DNA of 32,365 bases from Armatimonadota bacterium (GCA_018268335.1 JAFDWT010000055.1:15362-47726), one strand, 5' to 3'; shown: positions 6,695 through 14,446, numbered from the stretch's first letter. The notes: a model not told the origin generated them from the letters alone. Translations and numbers: made by a program.

Positions 6695-7309
6695 ATGAGC
6701 GATCTGATCCAGTTGGGCGCCCGCAACGAGCGGCCCCGCGCGCCGCGCGCCGACGAGCTTGAATTGAAGTTCAGCCCGACTGCGGTCGAGCAACTGGACG
6801 CCCTGCGCACCCACTACGCCGAGGACAAGGCGTGCATCCTGCCGGGCCTCTGGATCGCCCAGCGCGAATATGGCGGCTACCTCGAACCGGCGGCCATTGC
6901 CGAGGTCGCCCACCGGTTGGGGCGCAGCTATGCGGAAGTCGAGGGCGTGGCGACGTTCTACTCGATGTACAACACTGCCCACACGGTGGGCAAGCACATG
7001 ATCGAAGTGTGCACCTGCCTCTCCTGCCACGTCTGCGGCGCGTACCGGATCGGCGACTACCTGAAGCAGAAGCTCGGCGTGGACTTTGGCGAGACCACGG
7101 CTGACGGCGTTTTTACACTGCATGAAGTCGAGTGCCTCAACGCCTGCGACCGGGCACCGGTGCTGCAGGTGGGCGATCAGTACCATGGTCCGGTCGACAC
7201 AGCTTATGTCGACAAGCTGATCGAAGAGCTTCGCGGTTCCGGATCCAGCACAGTGGTCAAATTGGCTGATGAAATCGTCAAAGTCCACCTGAAAGACGGT
7301 CAGGCATAG
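6695..7309 (+). CDS. nuoE: NADH-quinone oxidoreductase subunit E
   Basis: A 204-residue NuoE/Nqo2 homologue. This thioredoxin-like subunit of complex I carries the N1a [2Fe-2S] cluster in the NADH-oxidising module. The N-terminal helical part includes LPGLWIAQREYGGYLEP and GVATFYSMYN. Cluster ligands fit the family spacing: Cys106-x4-Cys111 in EVCTCLSCHVCG and Cys147-x3-Cys151 in ECLNACDRAPVLQVG. It is slightly longer than common NuoE because of about 20 polar N-terminal residues. There is no Shine-Dalgarno site. nuoF does not follow directly but starts 5.7 kb downstream, after four prepilin/lipoprotein cassettes. Confidence 0.96.
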   Translation: MSDLIQLGARNERPRAPRADELELKFSPTAVEQLDALRTHYAEDKACILPGLWIAQREYGGYLEPAAIAEVAHRLGRSYAEVEGVATFYSMYNTAHTVGKHMIEVCTCLSCHVCGAYRIGDYLKQKLGVDFGETTADGVFTLHEVECLNACDRAPVLQVGDQYHGPVDTAYVDKLIEELRGSGSSTVVKLADEIVKVHLKDGQA

Positions 7310-7399
7310 GTCTCAAAAGCTTCCTTTTCCGCCACCAAAACGCCTCGGCCACACGTGGGCTTCTTATGTCTAAATATTCCCCTTCTTCACGGAACAATT

Positions 7400-7415
7400 C
7401 GAGGCATTGACCTCG
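7400..7415 (+). promoter_or_regulatory. Small hairpin in the leader of prepilin cassette 1
   Basis: CGAGG-CATTGA-CCTCG forms a 5-base stem with a 6-base loop, 133 bases before the prepilin start. A hairpin of the same layout, GAGG-N6-CCTC, lies at a similar distance before the third prepilin gene (10207-10222). Their role is unknown. Confidence 0.25.
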
Positions 7416-7548
7416 TATTTGAGTCTGTGACCACCACTTTGGCGTGTCATTCGTCCGGGAACACGGACGTATGTGGAGTTTCTTTTTCTTGAATGCAGAG
7501 ACCCGGCCGGTCGTCACATCCGCAATCTCATTAAAAAGGACTCCTGCA

Positions 7549-8475
7549 ATGAATCGAAGAGCTTTTACTCTCATTGAACTTCTTGTGGTCATCGCGATCA
7601 TCGCCATTTTGGCGGCGATCCTCTTCCCCGTCTTTGCCCAAGCCAAGGAGGCAGCCAAGAAGACGCAGTCGCTGAGCAACGTGAAGCAGACTGCCCTGTC
7701 GATCCTGATCTACACAGGCGACCACGACGACAACTTCCCCGACGCCTATGGCCACGACACCGACGGCACGACGTTGTACTACGTCTACAACGGCTACCCG
7801 GCTGGCTGGGACGACGCCGCTTACGAGCAGCGCGACTCCACGGCCTGGGGCAACTCGATCCAGCCGTACATGAAGAACTCCCAATTGTTGGAAATACCCG
7901 GCTTCCCGACGACTCAGGTCCCAGACTTTAGCCCGGCGTCCTATGCCAATCCGCGTAAGCAACCGCAAAAGACGGCCTTGACCATGAACGGGCTGCTGAG
8001 CATCTACAACGCTGGAGCGGTCGCCCAGCCCTCACGCAACGTGCTGTTGTGGTACGGCTTCGGCAAAGAGAACGACCTCGGCGCCGTCAACATGAACCCG
8101 GCGCTGATCTGCGACGCCACCGGCCCCGAAGTCTGCCGGTTCAACCCGAGCGGCATGCCGCAAGGTAGCCAATCAGGAACGCGCGGCGACGTGATGTGGA
8201 GCCCGGTCAATGATGGGAACGACAGCGTCTGGCATTTCGGCCACGGCATGAACATGGCCAGGTCCGATTCGTCGGCCAAGTACTATCAGCTGGGCGGCGT
8301 GGGAACAAAATCCAGCTATGACGACCCGTTCGGGAGCTACGGGCGACAGGGCGAATACTGGCTGACCACGCAGCGATGCTTTGCTGGCTCGTCGACGGTG
8401 CGCTATTCCAGCTTCTTCCGACCAGACACGGAGTTCAACTACACGTTCGGTTCGCAGGGGCAGTGCTTCCAGTGA
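7549..8475 (+). CDS. Prepilin-type N-terminal domain protein (cassette 1)
   Basis: A 308-residue type IV pilin/pseudopilin-like protein. The short basic leader MNRRA precedes [20 protein letters not shown], the methylated hydrophobic helix cleaved by prepilin peptidase, here after Ala rather than the usual Gly. The segment [19 protein letters not shown] then leads into an exported globular domain of the DUF1559-like type. Near the C-terminus [10 protein letters not shown] takes the place where such proteins commonly have a (V/A)DGHVK motif. ATG 7549 is chosen over an upstream frame opening at 7444 because AAAGGA lies 8 bases upstream and the leader is the right length. The stop overlaps the start of a small lipoprotein gene (GTGA). 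Confidence 0.93.
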   Translation: MNRRAFTLIELLVVIAIIAILAAILFPVFAQAKEAAKKTQSLSNVKQTALSILIYTGDHDDNFPDAYGHDTDGTTLYYVYNGYPAGWDDAAYEQRDSTAWGNSIQPYMKNSQLLEIPGFPTTQVPDFSPASYANPRKQPQKTALTMNGLLSIYNAGAVAQPSRNVLLWYGFGKENDLGAVNMNPALICDATGPEVCRFNPSGMPQGSQSGTRGDVMWSPVNDGNDSVWHFGHGMNMARSDSSAKYYQLGGVGTKSSYDDPFGSYGRQGEYWLTTQRCFAGSSTVRYSSFFRPDTEFNYTFGSQGQCFQ

Positions 8476-8624
8476 GGAAGCCGACTGCGGCCCTGCTGGT
8501 CACTCTGCTCGGCATAGTCTTGGTCGGCTGCGGCGAATCGGCAGCAACTCCGCCCCAAAAACAAGCGGGTGCTCCAACGGGCAAGTCGGCGGCACCAGGC
8601 GCCGGCGGCGACGAAAAGCGCTGA
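8472..8624 (+). CDS. Small lipoprotein (cassette 1)
   Basis: A 50-residue protein starting at GTG 8472, whose last two bases overlap the prepilin stop codon, so translation is probably coupled. It begins [20 protein letters not shown], a complete lipoprotein signal with lipobox LVGC and Cys20 as acylation site. Only about 30 residues remain after processing, rich in Pro, Gly, Ala and Lys and probably unstructured. No domain is recognised. Each of the three other prepilin genes here is followed by an equivalent tiny lipoprotein. Confidence 0.85.
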   Translation: MRKPTAALLVTLLGIVLVGCGESAATPPQKQAGAPTGKSAAPGAGGDEKR

Positions 8625-8962
8625 TCGACCTTGTCACCGGCGCATCGGGGGAGGAGTCCTTAGGCTCCTCCCCCGAATTCGTGTCACTTGCATGAAACGT
8701 CCCATGCAAGCACTTGCAACAATCCCCCTTCGGCATGATTGTGATATTTGCTTCACATTTGACATAAATAACGGTCTCGGAATTCTTCTTCTTCATGTAC
8801 TAGGCTGTTAGTCCCCATCTGTCTGGTTCCATCAATTCAAGAAACTATTAACGGTGGAACACGGAACCAAACTACGGTGTCTGTTTGGGTGCGCTCCTTG
8901 ATCTCTAGATCCATAGTTAGGCGTCAAGTTTCAAGGGTCGCCCATACATAGGACTCATTGCC
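8625..8962. other. Non-coding interval before cassette 2
   Basis: No gene is seen in these 338 bases. They contain the cassette 1 hairpin, an inverted repeat CTTGCATG-N8-CATGCAAG (8687-8710) and a perfect -35 TTGACA (8759-8764) without a convincing -10 at the right distance. The rest may be the promoter and long leader of prepilin 2. Confidence 0.6.
8645..8676 (+). terminator. Hairpin after cassette 1
   Basis: TCGGGGGAGGAG (8645-8656) and CTCCTCCCCCGA (8665-8676) form a perfect 12-base stem with an 8-base loop, 20 bases after the lipoprotein stop. There is no T-tract, so termination efficiency is uncertain. Confidence 0.65.
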
Positions 8963-9808
8963 ATGAAAAACAATCGTGCGTTCACGTTGATCGAGCTTCT
9001 TGTCGTCATCGCGATCATAGCCATCCTCGCCGCTATCCTCTTCCCGGTCTTCGCTCAGGCGAAGCAAGCCGCCAAGGGAACCGCCGCGCTCAGCAATGCC
9101 AAGCAGGATTCGCTGGCCATTCTGATGTACGCCGGCGACTATGACGACAACACCCCGGTCGAGACCCTGTGGAACACTGGTGGCGACCAGCTGTGCTACG
9201 GCTCGGGCCTCTGCTTCTCCATGTGGACTTGGCAGGTGCAGCCGTACATCAAGACCACCGAGCTGTACCAGGATCCGCTGGCTCCTGCCTACTCGGGCAA
9301 CTCGGCCAACGCCTTCAAGGCCTACCGCGTCCGATGGGGATACAACTACACGTTCTTGAGCCCGGACTTCGGCTCCAGTGGACCTGGCGACCAAAAGCCG
9401 ATCGCCTTCACCTCCGTCGCCAACCCGTCCGACACGGTCATGCTTGGTGCCAAATGGGCTAACCAAGAGAACACCAGCGGCTTTGACTGGGGCACCGGCT
9501 TCCCTGGTGGCATGCTCGCCGAAGGCGGCATTGACGCCCCCGACTGCTACCACATCCCGCAGTGGTGCTTGGCAGGCTGGGGATCTGGCGGCTTCTTTGA
9601 GAGCACTCTGAAGCTGCCGCTTGCTGCTGGTGCCAAGACGGGTGGTAACAGCTCGCGCAGCTCGAACCAGCACATCATCGCCTGGGTCGACGGCCACGTG
9701 AAGAAGATTGCCAGCGGAGCACTCGCCGCCGGTACCGACTGGACTCCGACGGCTCCTGAGGGCGTCACGATGACTGACTCCACCAAGTACCTGTGGGACA
9801 TCCAGTGA
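8963..9808 (+). CDS. Prepilin-type N-terminal domain protein (cassette 2)
   Basis: A 281-residue prepilin-like protein. Leader MKNNRA is followed by the [13 protein letters not shown] helix, cleaved after Ala, and [19 protein letters not shown]. The body is a DUF1559-like domain. Near the C-terminus HIIAWVDGHVKKI carries the standard DGHVK motif of this family, unlike the other three copies. TAGGACT lies about 7 bases before the ATG. The TGA stop shares its last base with the ATG of the following lipoprotein gene (TGATG). It is the most divergent of the four prepilins and probably a minor pilin or pseudopilin at the cell surface. Confidence 0.94.
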   Translation: MKNNRAFTLIELLVVIAIIAILAAILFPVFAQAKQAAKGTAALSNAKQDSLAILMYAGDYDDNTPVETLWNTGGDQLCYGSGLCFSMWTWQVQPYIKTTELYQDPLAPAYSGNSANAFKAYRVRWGYNYTFLSPDFGSSGPGDQKPIAFTSVANPSDTVMLGAKWANQENTSGFDWGTGFPGGMLAEGGIDAPDCYHIPQWCLAGWGSGGFFESTLKLPLAAGAKTGGNSSRSSNQHIIAWVDGHVKKIASGALAAGTDWTPTAPEGVTMTDSTKYLWDIQ

Positions 9809-10023
9809 TGACAAAGAAAACCATCCTGGCCATGGCAGCCCTGGCCGTCTTTGTCATGGCAGGCTGTGCCGAACAAGCACCTGCACCAGCGCCGGCCGCT
9901 CCAAAGGAAGCGACCAAGGAAGTCCAGAGCGGTCAGAAAAACGCCCAGGGCCTGAGCCCCGACGCCCTCACGGTGCCTGGTGATGGCAAAGGGAATTTCG
10001 GCTCGAAATCCGGCGGCAACTAG
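9808..10023 (+). CDS. Small lipoprotein (cassette 2)
   Basis: A 71-residue lipoprotein. MTKKTILAMAALAVFVMAGC is the signal with lipobox MAGC and Cys20. The mature part starts with an Ala/Pro-rich stretch (AEQAPAPAPAAPKEATKEV) and continues as a polar, Gly-rich tail. Its ATG overlaps the prepilin stop by one base, so the two are almost certainly translated together. No known domain is recognised. Confidence 0.85.
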   Translation: MTKKTILAMAALAVFVMAGCAEQAPAPAPAAPKEATKEVQSGQKNAQGLSPDALTVPGDGKGNFGSKSGGN

Positions 10024-10368
10024 CGGTTCGGTAGAACCAATTGACGGACGGTTTGGCATCAGCCAAACCGTCCGTTCTACTGTGGACCACTACTATGTAC
10101 AATGTCTAGTCAAAATACAAGACCATTTTGGGCACGCCAATCTGTATGCATTTTGTTGCTGACTTAGCTAATTTGATGGCTCTGAGAACCGCTCATCTCA
10201 TAGGCATGAGGCTATCGCCTCAAATGCAGTGGTTCCAGAATTGCAGGCAACTTCAAGATCGCAGACATGGTCGCACAATGTTGTCTCTGGTGACGAAATT
10301 GACGCAGCATGTTTTGCAAGAAACAGCGGGCATAGTTGGTCGAATCGCCGCCAGTAGGACTAATCGCC
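10024..10368. other. Non-coding interval before cassette 3
   Basis: No gene is seen in these 345 bases. They hold the cassette 2 terminator hairpin and a second hairpin, GCAT-GAGG-N6-CCTC-AA-ATGC (10204-10227), in what is probably the leader of prepilin 3. The region is visibly more AT-rich than the genes around it. Confidence 0.6.
10044..10075 (+). terminator. Hairpin after cassette 2
   Basis: ACGGACGGTTTGGC (10044-10057) and GCCAAACCGTCCGT (10062-10075) form a perfect 14-base stem with a 4-base loop. An outer GTAGA...TCTAC (10031-10035, 10076-10080) can extend the structure. Only a short pyrimidine stretch follows. Confidence 0.7.
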
Positions 10369-11337
10369 ATGAAACATTCACGTGCCTTCACGTTGATCGA
10401 GCTGCTCGTCGTGATCGCGATCATCGCCATCCTTGCAGCGATCCTGTTCCCTGTCTTTGCGCAAGCTAAAGAAGCCGCAAAGAAGACGCAGACGCTGAGC
10501 AACATCAAGCAGTACGCCGTCGGACTGAACATTTATCTGGCCGACAGCGACGACACGCTGCCGAACTCGATGTCCCGCCGCGCTTCTGGTTCCTATCGCT
10601 ATGCGACTTTCCACCCGTTCCCGGCTGGCTGGTTTGACGACGGCGGCGGCTGGAGCGGTGCGGCTACGATCGACCAGACCAACTCGGTGTGGACGAACGC
10701 GGTGTATCCATACATCAAGAGCGCCCAGATCACTGAGGTCGCCGGTGCCACGAGCGCCCAAGCCGTCGCCAGCGACTTCTCGCTGCCGCGGCTGAAGCAG
10801 CCCTACAAAATGGGCTTCTCGTTCAACGGCCTGCTCAACGCCTTCAGCGCCACTTCGGTCAACAGCCCGTCGACCGTTCCCCTGCTGTGGAGCGGATTTG
10901 GCAAGCTGAACTTCGAGGGTCGCCTGCTGACGAGCCCGAACCTGGCCTGCACGCAGACCGGCGGCGACTGCAAGTTCAACCCGGACGCGTACCCGCAATC
11001 CGGTGTCTCCGGCGGCTATGGTGACGTGTGGTTCTGGGGTACTGCTGGCTTCAGCAGCCCGGCCAACTTCGCTCCGGCAGCCTCGATCTCGGGCAGCAAC
11101 ACCGTGATCGTCGCCCGCGTCGACTCGTCGACGAAAGCTGTCCATATCCCCAGCCCTGGCACCGCCAAGAGCATGGACGTGAACGGCATCTTCACGACGA
11201 TCGCCCCAGCTGGCAACCCGACGGACATGAAGGCTTGCCGCATCAGCCCGACAGGCGTGTACTACGTCGGCTTCTTCCGCCCGGACTACGACGGCAGCGG
11301 TCGGTCCTTCTATCCCGGCGGATGCGATGAGCCGTAA
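10369..11337 (+). CDS. Prepilin-type N-terminal domain protein (cassette 3)
   Basis: A 322-residue prepilin-like protein. Leader MKHSRA precedes the [15 protein letters not shown] helix and [20 protein letters not shown]. The exported body includes [30 protein letters not shown] and [15 protein letters not shown] and ends [18 protein letters not shown] plus [16 protein letters not shown] replaces the usual DGHVK motif. Most of the sequence aligns without major gaps to the protein at 11813-12790, showing a tandem gene duplication. TAGGACT precedes the ATG, in nearly the same context as cassette 2. The last 11 bases overlap the start of a lipoprotein gene. Confidence 0.94.
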   Translation: MKHSRAFTLIELLVVIAIIAILAAILFPVFAQAKEAAKKTQTLSNIKQYAVGLNIYLADSDDTLPNSMSRRASGSYRYATFHPFPAGWFDDGGGWSGAATIDQTNSVWTNAVYPYIKSAQITEVAGATSAQAVASDFSLPRLKQPYKMGFSFNGLLNAFSATSVNSPSTVPLLWSGFGKLNFEGRLLTSPNLACTQTGGDCKFNPDAYPQSGVSGGYGDVWFWGTAGFSSPANFAPAASISGSNTVIVARVDSSTKAVHIPSPGTAKSMDVNGIFTTIAPAGNPTDMKACRISPTGVYYVGFFRPDYDGSGRSFYPGGCDEP

Positions 11338-11482
11338 GGTCGGATCATTGGTCCTCGTCCTGCTCGCCCTGATCCTTGTGGTCGGGTGCGAGCAGACTCC
11401 GCAGGGCACCTACATGAAGCCGCCGAAAGAAGGCGCGACAACGAAGTCCGGCGGACCCGCACAGGGCACGACCGAACCCTAA
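11327..11482 (+). CDS. Small lipoprotein (cassette 3)
   Basis: A 51-residue protein whose ATG lies inside the prepilin gene; the overlap ATGAGCCGTAA is 11 bases. [21 protein letters not shown] is the lipoprotein signal (lipobox VVGC, Cys21). The mature part [20 protein letters not shown] then [10 protein letters not shown] is matched by the lipoprotein of cassette 4 in length and sequence pattern (EQTPxGxY..PPK.G, GGPAQG..EP). No domain is known. Conservation between the two copies supports that it is translated. Confidence 0.87.
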   Translation: MSRKVGSLVLVLLALILVVGCEQTPQGTYMKPPKEGATTKSGGPAQGTTEP

Positions 11483-11489
11483 GACGAGA

Positions 11490-11527
11490 GCCGCTGCGCA
11501 GAGCTATCTGCGCAGCGGCCTCCCTTT
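11490..11527 (+). terminator. Terminator after cassette 3
   Basis: GCCGCTGCGCAGA (11490-11502) and TCTGCGCAGCGGC (11507-11519) form a perfect 13-base stem with a 4-base loop, followed by CTCCCTTT. It begins 8 bases after the lipoprotein stop. Confidence 0.8.
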
Positions 11528-11687
11528 GCACCGCCGACCACCGTGTGTTGTTCACGCCAGACTGCACTGTTCCTGAACATCTTGGAACTCGACCACATGT
11601 CTAATCTGTGGACGTACTGGTCTCTCCCATCAAGCCGAAACCGGCCACTACCGCCAGGTAGGGCACAAGGCTTAGATTGTATTTCTG

Positions 11688-11710
11688 TTTCGTAATTTAC
11701 GATTACGAAA
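11688..11710. promoter_or_regulatory. AT-rich inverted repeat upstream of prepilin 4
   Basis: TTTCGTAAT (11688-11696) and ATTACGAAA (11702-11710) are perfect 9-base arms separated by TTACG. They lie about 100 bases before the prepilin start. The symmetry and AT content suit a transcription-factor operator. No copy was noticed before the other three cassettes. Confidence 0.4.
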
Positions 11711-11812
11711 TCTGATCGCGTTCGATACTACTGTTGCCCGCCGTCGAGTCTGCTGCCGCCGCCGATTGAGTCCCGGTAGTGCGTGGTGGAGTGGCGCGGG
11801 CGACATAACGCC

Positions 11813-12790
11813 ATGAAATACAGAAGTGCATTCACATTGATCGAGTTGCTGGTGGTGATCGCGATCATCGCCATCCTCGCGGCGATCCTCTTCCCTGTCT
11901 TCGCACAGGCGAAAGAGGCCGCCAAGAAGACTCAGACCTTGAGCAACATCAAGCAATACGGCACCGCGATCAACATCTATCTCACCGACAACGACGACGT
12001 GATGCCGCAGTCCATGTCGCAGCGCGCCAGCGGTACCTGGCGGTGGGCCACGTTCCACCCGTTCCCGAGCGGCTGGTTTGACGACGGCAGCGGAGGATGG
12101 GTCAGCCCAGAACTGCAGAACCAGGTCGCAGCCGTCTGGACAAACGCCGTCTATCCCTACGTCAAGAACGCCCAAATCACGGAGGTCGCCGGCGCGACAA
12201 ACGCCCAGGCGGTCTCCGGCGACTTCGCTCTACCACGCTTGAAGGCTCCCTACAAGATGGGCTTTTCGATGAACGGCCTGCTGCACACGTTCTCCGCGAC
12301 GTCGGTGAACAGCCCGTCGATAGTCCCGCTGCTATGGTCCGGTTTTGGCAAGTTGAACTTTGAGGGTCGGCTGCTGACCAGCCCTAACCTGAAGTGTAAC
12401 GGCACCGCGTTCACTGAGTGCAAGTTCAACCCAGACCAGCCGCCCCAGCCTGGAGCAGCTGGTGATGGTTTTGCGTCAGCATGGTTCTGGGGGACGGCTG
12501 GCTTCAGCAGCCCGGCCAACTTCTCGCCGCCTGCCTCAATTGCTGGAAACAACACGGTGATCGTCGCCCACGTGGACACATCGACCAAGGCCGTGCATAT
12601 CCCCAGCCCGGGAACGGACAAAAGTATGGATGTCAACGGGATCTTCACCCAGATTGACAACACAGGAGCGCCGACCGACATGAAGGCCTGCCGGATCAGT
12701 CCCACTGGCACGTTCTATCACGGCTTCTTCCGGCCGGACTACGACGGCAGCGGGCGCTCGTTCTATCCTGGCGGCTGCGATGAGCCGTAA
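11813..12790 (+). CDS. Prepilin-type N-terminal domain protein (cassette 4)
   Basis: A 325-residue prepilin-like protein and close paralogue of the cassette 3 protein along its whole length. Leader MKYRSA precedes the [15 protein letters not shown] helix and [20 protein letters not shown]. The body shares [45 protein letters not shown] and the C-terminal [18 protein letters not shown] plus [16 protein letters not shown] replaces the DGHVK motif. Its Shine-Dalgarno context is weaker than in the other three cassettes (GACATAACGCC before the ATG). The last 11 bases overlap the following lipoprotein gene exactly as in cassette 3. Confidence 0.94.
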   Translation: MKYRSAFTLIELLVVIAIIAILAAILFPVFAQAKEAAKKTQTLSNIKQYGTAINIYLTDNDDVMPQSMSQRASGTWRWATFHPFPSGWFDDGSGGWVSPELQNQVAAVWTNAVYPYVKNAQITEVAGATNAQAVSGDFALPRLKAPYKMGFSMNGLLHTFSATSVNSPSIVPLLWSGFGKLNFEGRLLTSPNLKCNGTAFTECKFNPDQPPQPGAAGDGFASAWFWGTAGFSSPANFSPPASIAGNNTVIVAHVDTSTKAVHIPSPGTDKSMDVNGIFTQIDNTGAPTDMKACRISPTGTFYHGFFRPDYDGSGRSFYPGGCDEP

Positions 12791-12935
12791 GGTCTTGCTC
12801 ATGTGCGCCGCGCTGGTCGCCTTGGCCATTTTGGCTGGGTGCGAACAGACCCCACCTGGCCGATACAATCCGCCGCCAAAGCCGGGTGAACCGGCCAAGC
12901 AAGGCGGACCTGCCCAAGGAAGCATCGAGCCTTGA
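12780..12935 (+). CDS. Small lipoprotein (cassette 4)
   Basis: A 51-residue lipoprotein. Its ATG sits in the same 11-base overlap (ATGAGCCGTAA) with the prepilin gene as in cassette 3. The signal [20 protein letters not shown] ends in lipobox LAGC with Cys21. The mature part starts [20 protein letters not shown] and ends [10 protein letters not shown]. It has the same length as the cassette 3 copy. The Pro/Gly-rich mature region is probably an extended tether. Function is unknown, but strict pairing with a prepilin suggests a role in anchoring or assembling it. Confidence 0.87.
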   Translation: MSRKVLLMCAALVALAILAGCEQTPPGRYNPPPKPGEPAKQGGPAQGSIEP

Positions 12936-12940
12936 AGCAT

Positions 12941-12971
12941 ACGAGGCCGACCCAGTCCGGGTCGGCCTCGT
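12941..12971 (+). terminator. Hairpin after cassette 4
   Basis: ACGAGGCCGACCC (12941-12953) and GGGTCGGCCTCGT (12959-12971) form a perfect 13-base stem with a 5-base loop, 5 bases after the lipoprotein stop. No T-tract follows. Confidence 0.65.
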
Positions 12972-13022
12972 GACTGTTGGACACTTCACCTGCAGGAGAA
13001 AGTAGAATCACAGGCACACGAG

Positions 13023-14351
13023 ATGGCCGAGCGCAAACTTCTCCTCGAACACGCCCACGACCCCGCCTATGCGACGCTAGACGGCTACCTGGCCAAGGGC
13101 GGCTACGCCGGGCTGAAGAAGGCTCTGGCCGGCGAGCGTCAGGCGGTGATCGACGAGATCAAGGCGAGCGGCCTGCGCGGCCGCGGCGGCGCCGGCTTCC
13201 CCACTTGGATCAAGTGGAACGGCATCACCAAGGACAAGAAGGGCCCCCATTATCTGATTTGCAACGCCGACGAGGGCGAACCGGGGACATTCAAGGACAA
13301 GCAACTGCTGGAGCAGACCCCGTTCTTGCTCGTCGAGGGCATGACCATCGCGGCTTGGGCCACCCAGTCGGACAGGGGCTATGTCTACATCCGCGGCGAG
13401 TTCGTCGACGCGGCCCGCGCCTTGCGCAAGGCGATCGACCAAGCCTACGCGGCTGGCTACCTGGGCAAGAACATCCAGGGCTCGGGCATGGACTTTGACC
13501 TCTACATCCACCTCGGAGCAGGCAGTTACGAGTGCGGTGAAGAGAGCGCCCTGATGAGCAGCCTGATGGGCGAGCGCGGGATGCCACGCCTCAAATTCCC
13601 CCATGTCCCGCTTCCCACCGTGGCGGGCCTCTGGGAGAAGCCGACGATCATCAACAACGTCGAGACATACTCCTGCGCCCCGTTCATCCTCGCCAACGGC
13701 GGCGAAGAGTACGCCAAGCTCGGTGCCTCGACCAAGAACTCGCGCGGCACCAAGCTGTTTTCGGTCAGCGGCCACGTCAACAAGCCGGGCAACTACGAGA
13801 TCGAGTTCGGCACGACTCTGATGGAACTTCTCGACATGGCCGGCGGCATGAAGGGTGGAGCCCTCAAGGCCTGTGTGCCCGGTGGCTCGTCGGTGCCGAT
13901 CATCAACGCCGAGGACTGCGGCCGCGCCGTATTGGCCTACGAGGAAATGTCAGAGGTCAAGTCGATGGTCGGTTCGGGCGGGTGTATGTTCCTGAACGAG
14001 CACACCTGCATTGTCAGCTTCATCTGGCGCACGTCGCTTTTCTATGCCAATGAGAGCTGCGGTAAGTGCACGCCGTGCCGCGAGGGCACCAAGTGGATGG
14101 AGCAGATTCTGCGGCGGATCGTCATGGGCAACGGCCAGCCGGGTGACGTCGAAACGCTCAAGGAGATCTGCTCCCAGATCGACGGCCGCTCGTTCTGCGG
14201 ACTGGGCGACGCGGCGGCTTGGCCGGTCGCGGCGGCCCTGCGCGTGTTCCCCGAGGAGTTCGAGTTCTACATCAAGCATGGACGGTCGATGGTCACATCG
14301 GGCGAGTCCGTGGCCATGGCCCCTGCCTGGCAACAGGCCGTCTTGGCCTGA
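13023..14351 (+). CDS. nuoF: NADH-quinone oxidoreductase subunit F
   Basis: A 442-residue NuoF/Nqo1 homologue of normal length. This complex I subunit binds FMN and NADH and carries the N3 [4Fe-4S] cluster. The nucleotide site is seen in LRGRGGAGFPTWIKW (about residues 51-65), CNADEGEPGTFKDK and GAGSYECGEESALMSSLMGE. The cluster ligands are in ESCGKCTPCREG plus SFCGLGDAAAWP near the C-terminus. No Shine-Dalgarno site lies close to the ATG, but TAGAAT (13003-13008) could be a -10 giving a short leader. nuoG does not follow; a hairpin and then a tetR gene come next, so this complex I gene stands alone here. Confidence 0.97.
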   Translation: MAERKLLLEHAHDPAYATLDGYLAKGGYAGLKKALAGERQAVIDEIKASGLRGRGGAGFPTWIKWNGITKDKKGPHYLICNADEGEPGTFKDKQLLEQTPFLLVEGMTIAAWATQSDRGYVYIRGEFVDAARALRKAIDQAYAAGYLGKNIQGSGMDFDLYIHLGAGSYECGEESALMSSLMGERGMPRLKFPHVPLPTVAGLWEKPTIINNVETYSCAPFILANGGEEYAKLGASTKNSRGTKLFSVSGHVNKPGNYEIEFGTTLMELLDMAGGMKGGALKACVPGGSSVPIINAEDCGRAVLAYEEMSEVKSMVGSGGCMFLNEHTCIVSFIWRTSLFYANESCGKCTPCREGTKWMEQILRRIVMGNGQPGDVETLKEICSQIDGRSFCGLGDAAAWPVAAALRVFPEEFEFYIKHGRSMVTSGESVAMAPAWQQAVLA

Positions 14352-14358
14352 TTCATTC

Positions 14359-14394
14359 TTGGTCTTAAAGGACGTGTATGTCCTATAAGACCAA
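14359..14394 (+). terminator. Hairpin after nuoF
   Basis: TTGGTCTTAAAGGAC (14359-14373) and GTCCTATAAGACCAA (14380-14394) pair over 15 positions with one A-A mismatch and a 6-base loop. It begins 7 bases after nuoF. There is no T-tract, so it could also be a binding site. Confidence 0.55.
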
Positions 14395-14402
14395 CATGCC
14401 CA

Positions 14403-14446
14403 TAGTTTGACCGACCGGTCAGTCAAACTATTGACCATGCGGTCAA
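14403..14446. promoter_or_regulatory. TetR-type operator region at the tetR start
   Basis: TAGTTTGACCGAC and the mirrored CGGTCAGTCAAACTA form a 28-base palindrome (14403-14430) with one mismatched pair, centred on the ACCGGT core typical of TetR-family operators. Immediately after it, TTGACC-ATGC-GGTCAA (14431-14446) repeats the half-site and contains the start codon at 14437. Binding would block both promoter and start. Autoregulation of the exporter operon is inferred. Confidence 0.75.

Larger units (their letters stand above)
11483..11812. other. Non-coding interval before cassette 4
   Basis: No gene is seen in these 330 bases. They contain the cassette 3 terminator and a notable AT-rich inverted repeat at 11688-11710, probably in the promoter or leader of prepilin 4. 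Confidence 0.6.

Noticed and set aside
8759-8787. Perfect -35 TTGACA upstream of prepilin 2 as a full promoter
   Set aside because: No acceptable -10 hexamer lies 16-18 bases downstream, so it is mentioned only as part of the interval.
10378-11409. 343-codon minus-strand ORF opposite prepilin 3
   Set aside because: It mirrors the codons of the prepilin and has no signal peptide or domain.
7310-13022. CRISPR-like or transposon structure in the repeated prepilin region
   Set aside because: The repeats are coding paralogues of different lengths. There are no short regular repeats with spacers, terminal inverted repeats or transposase.
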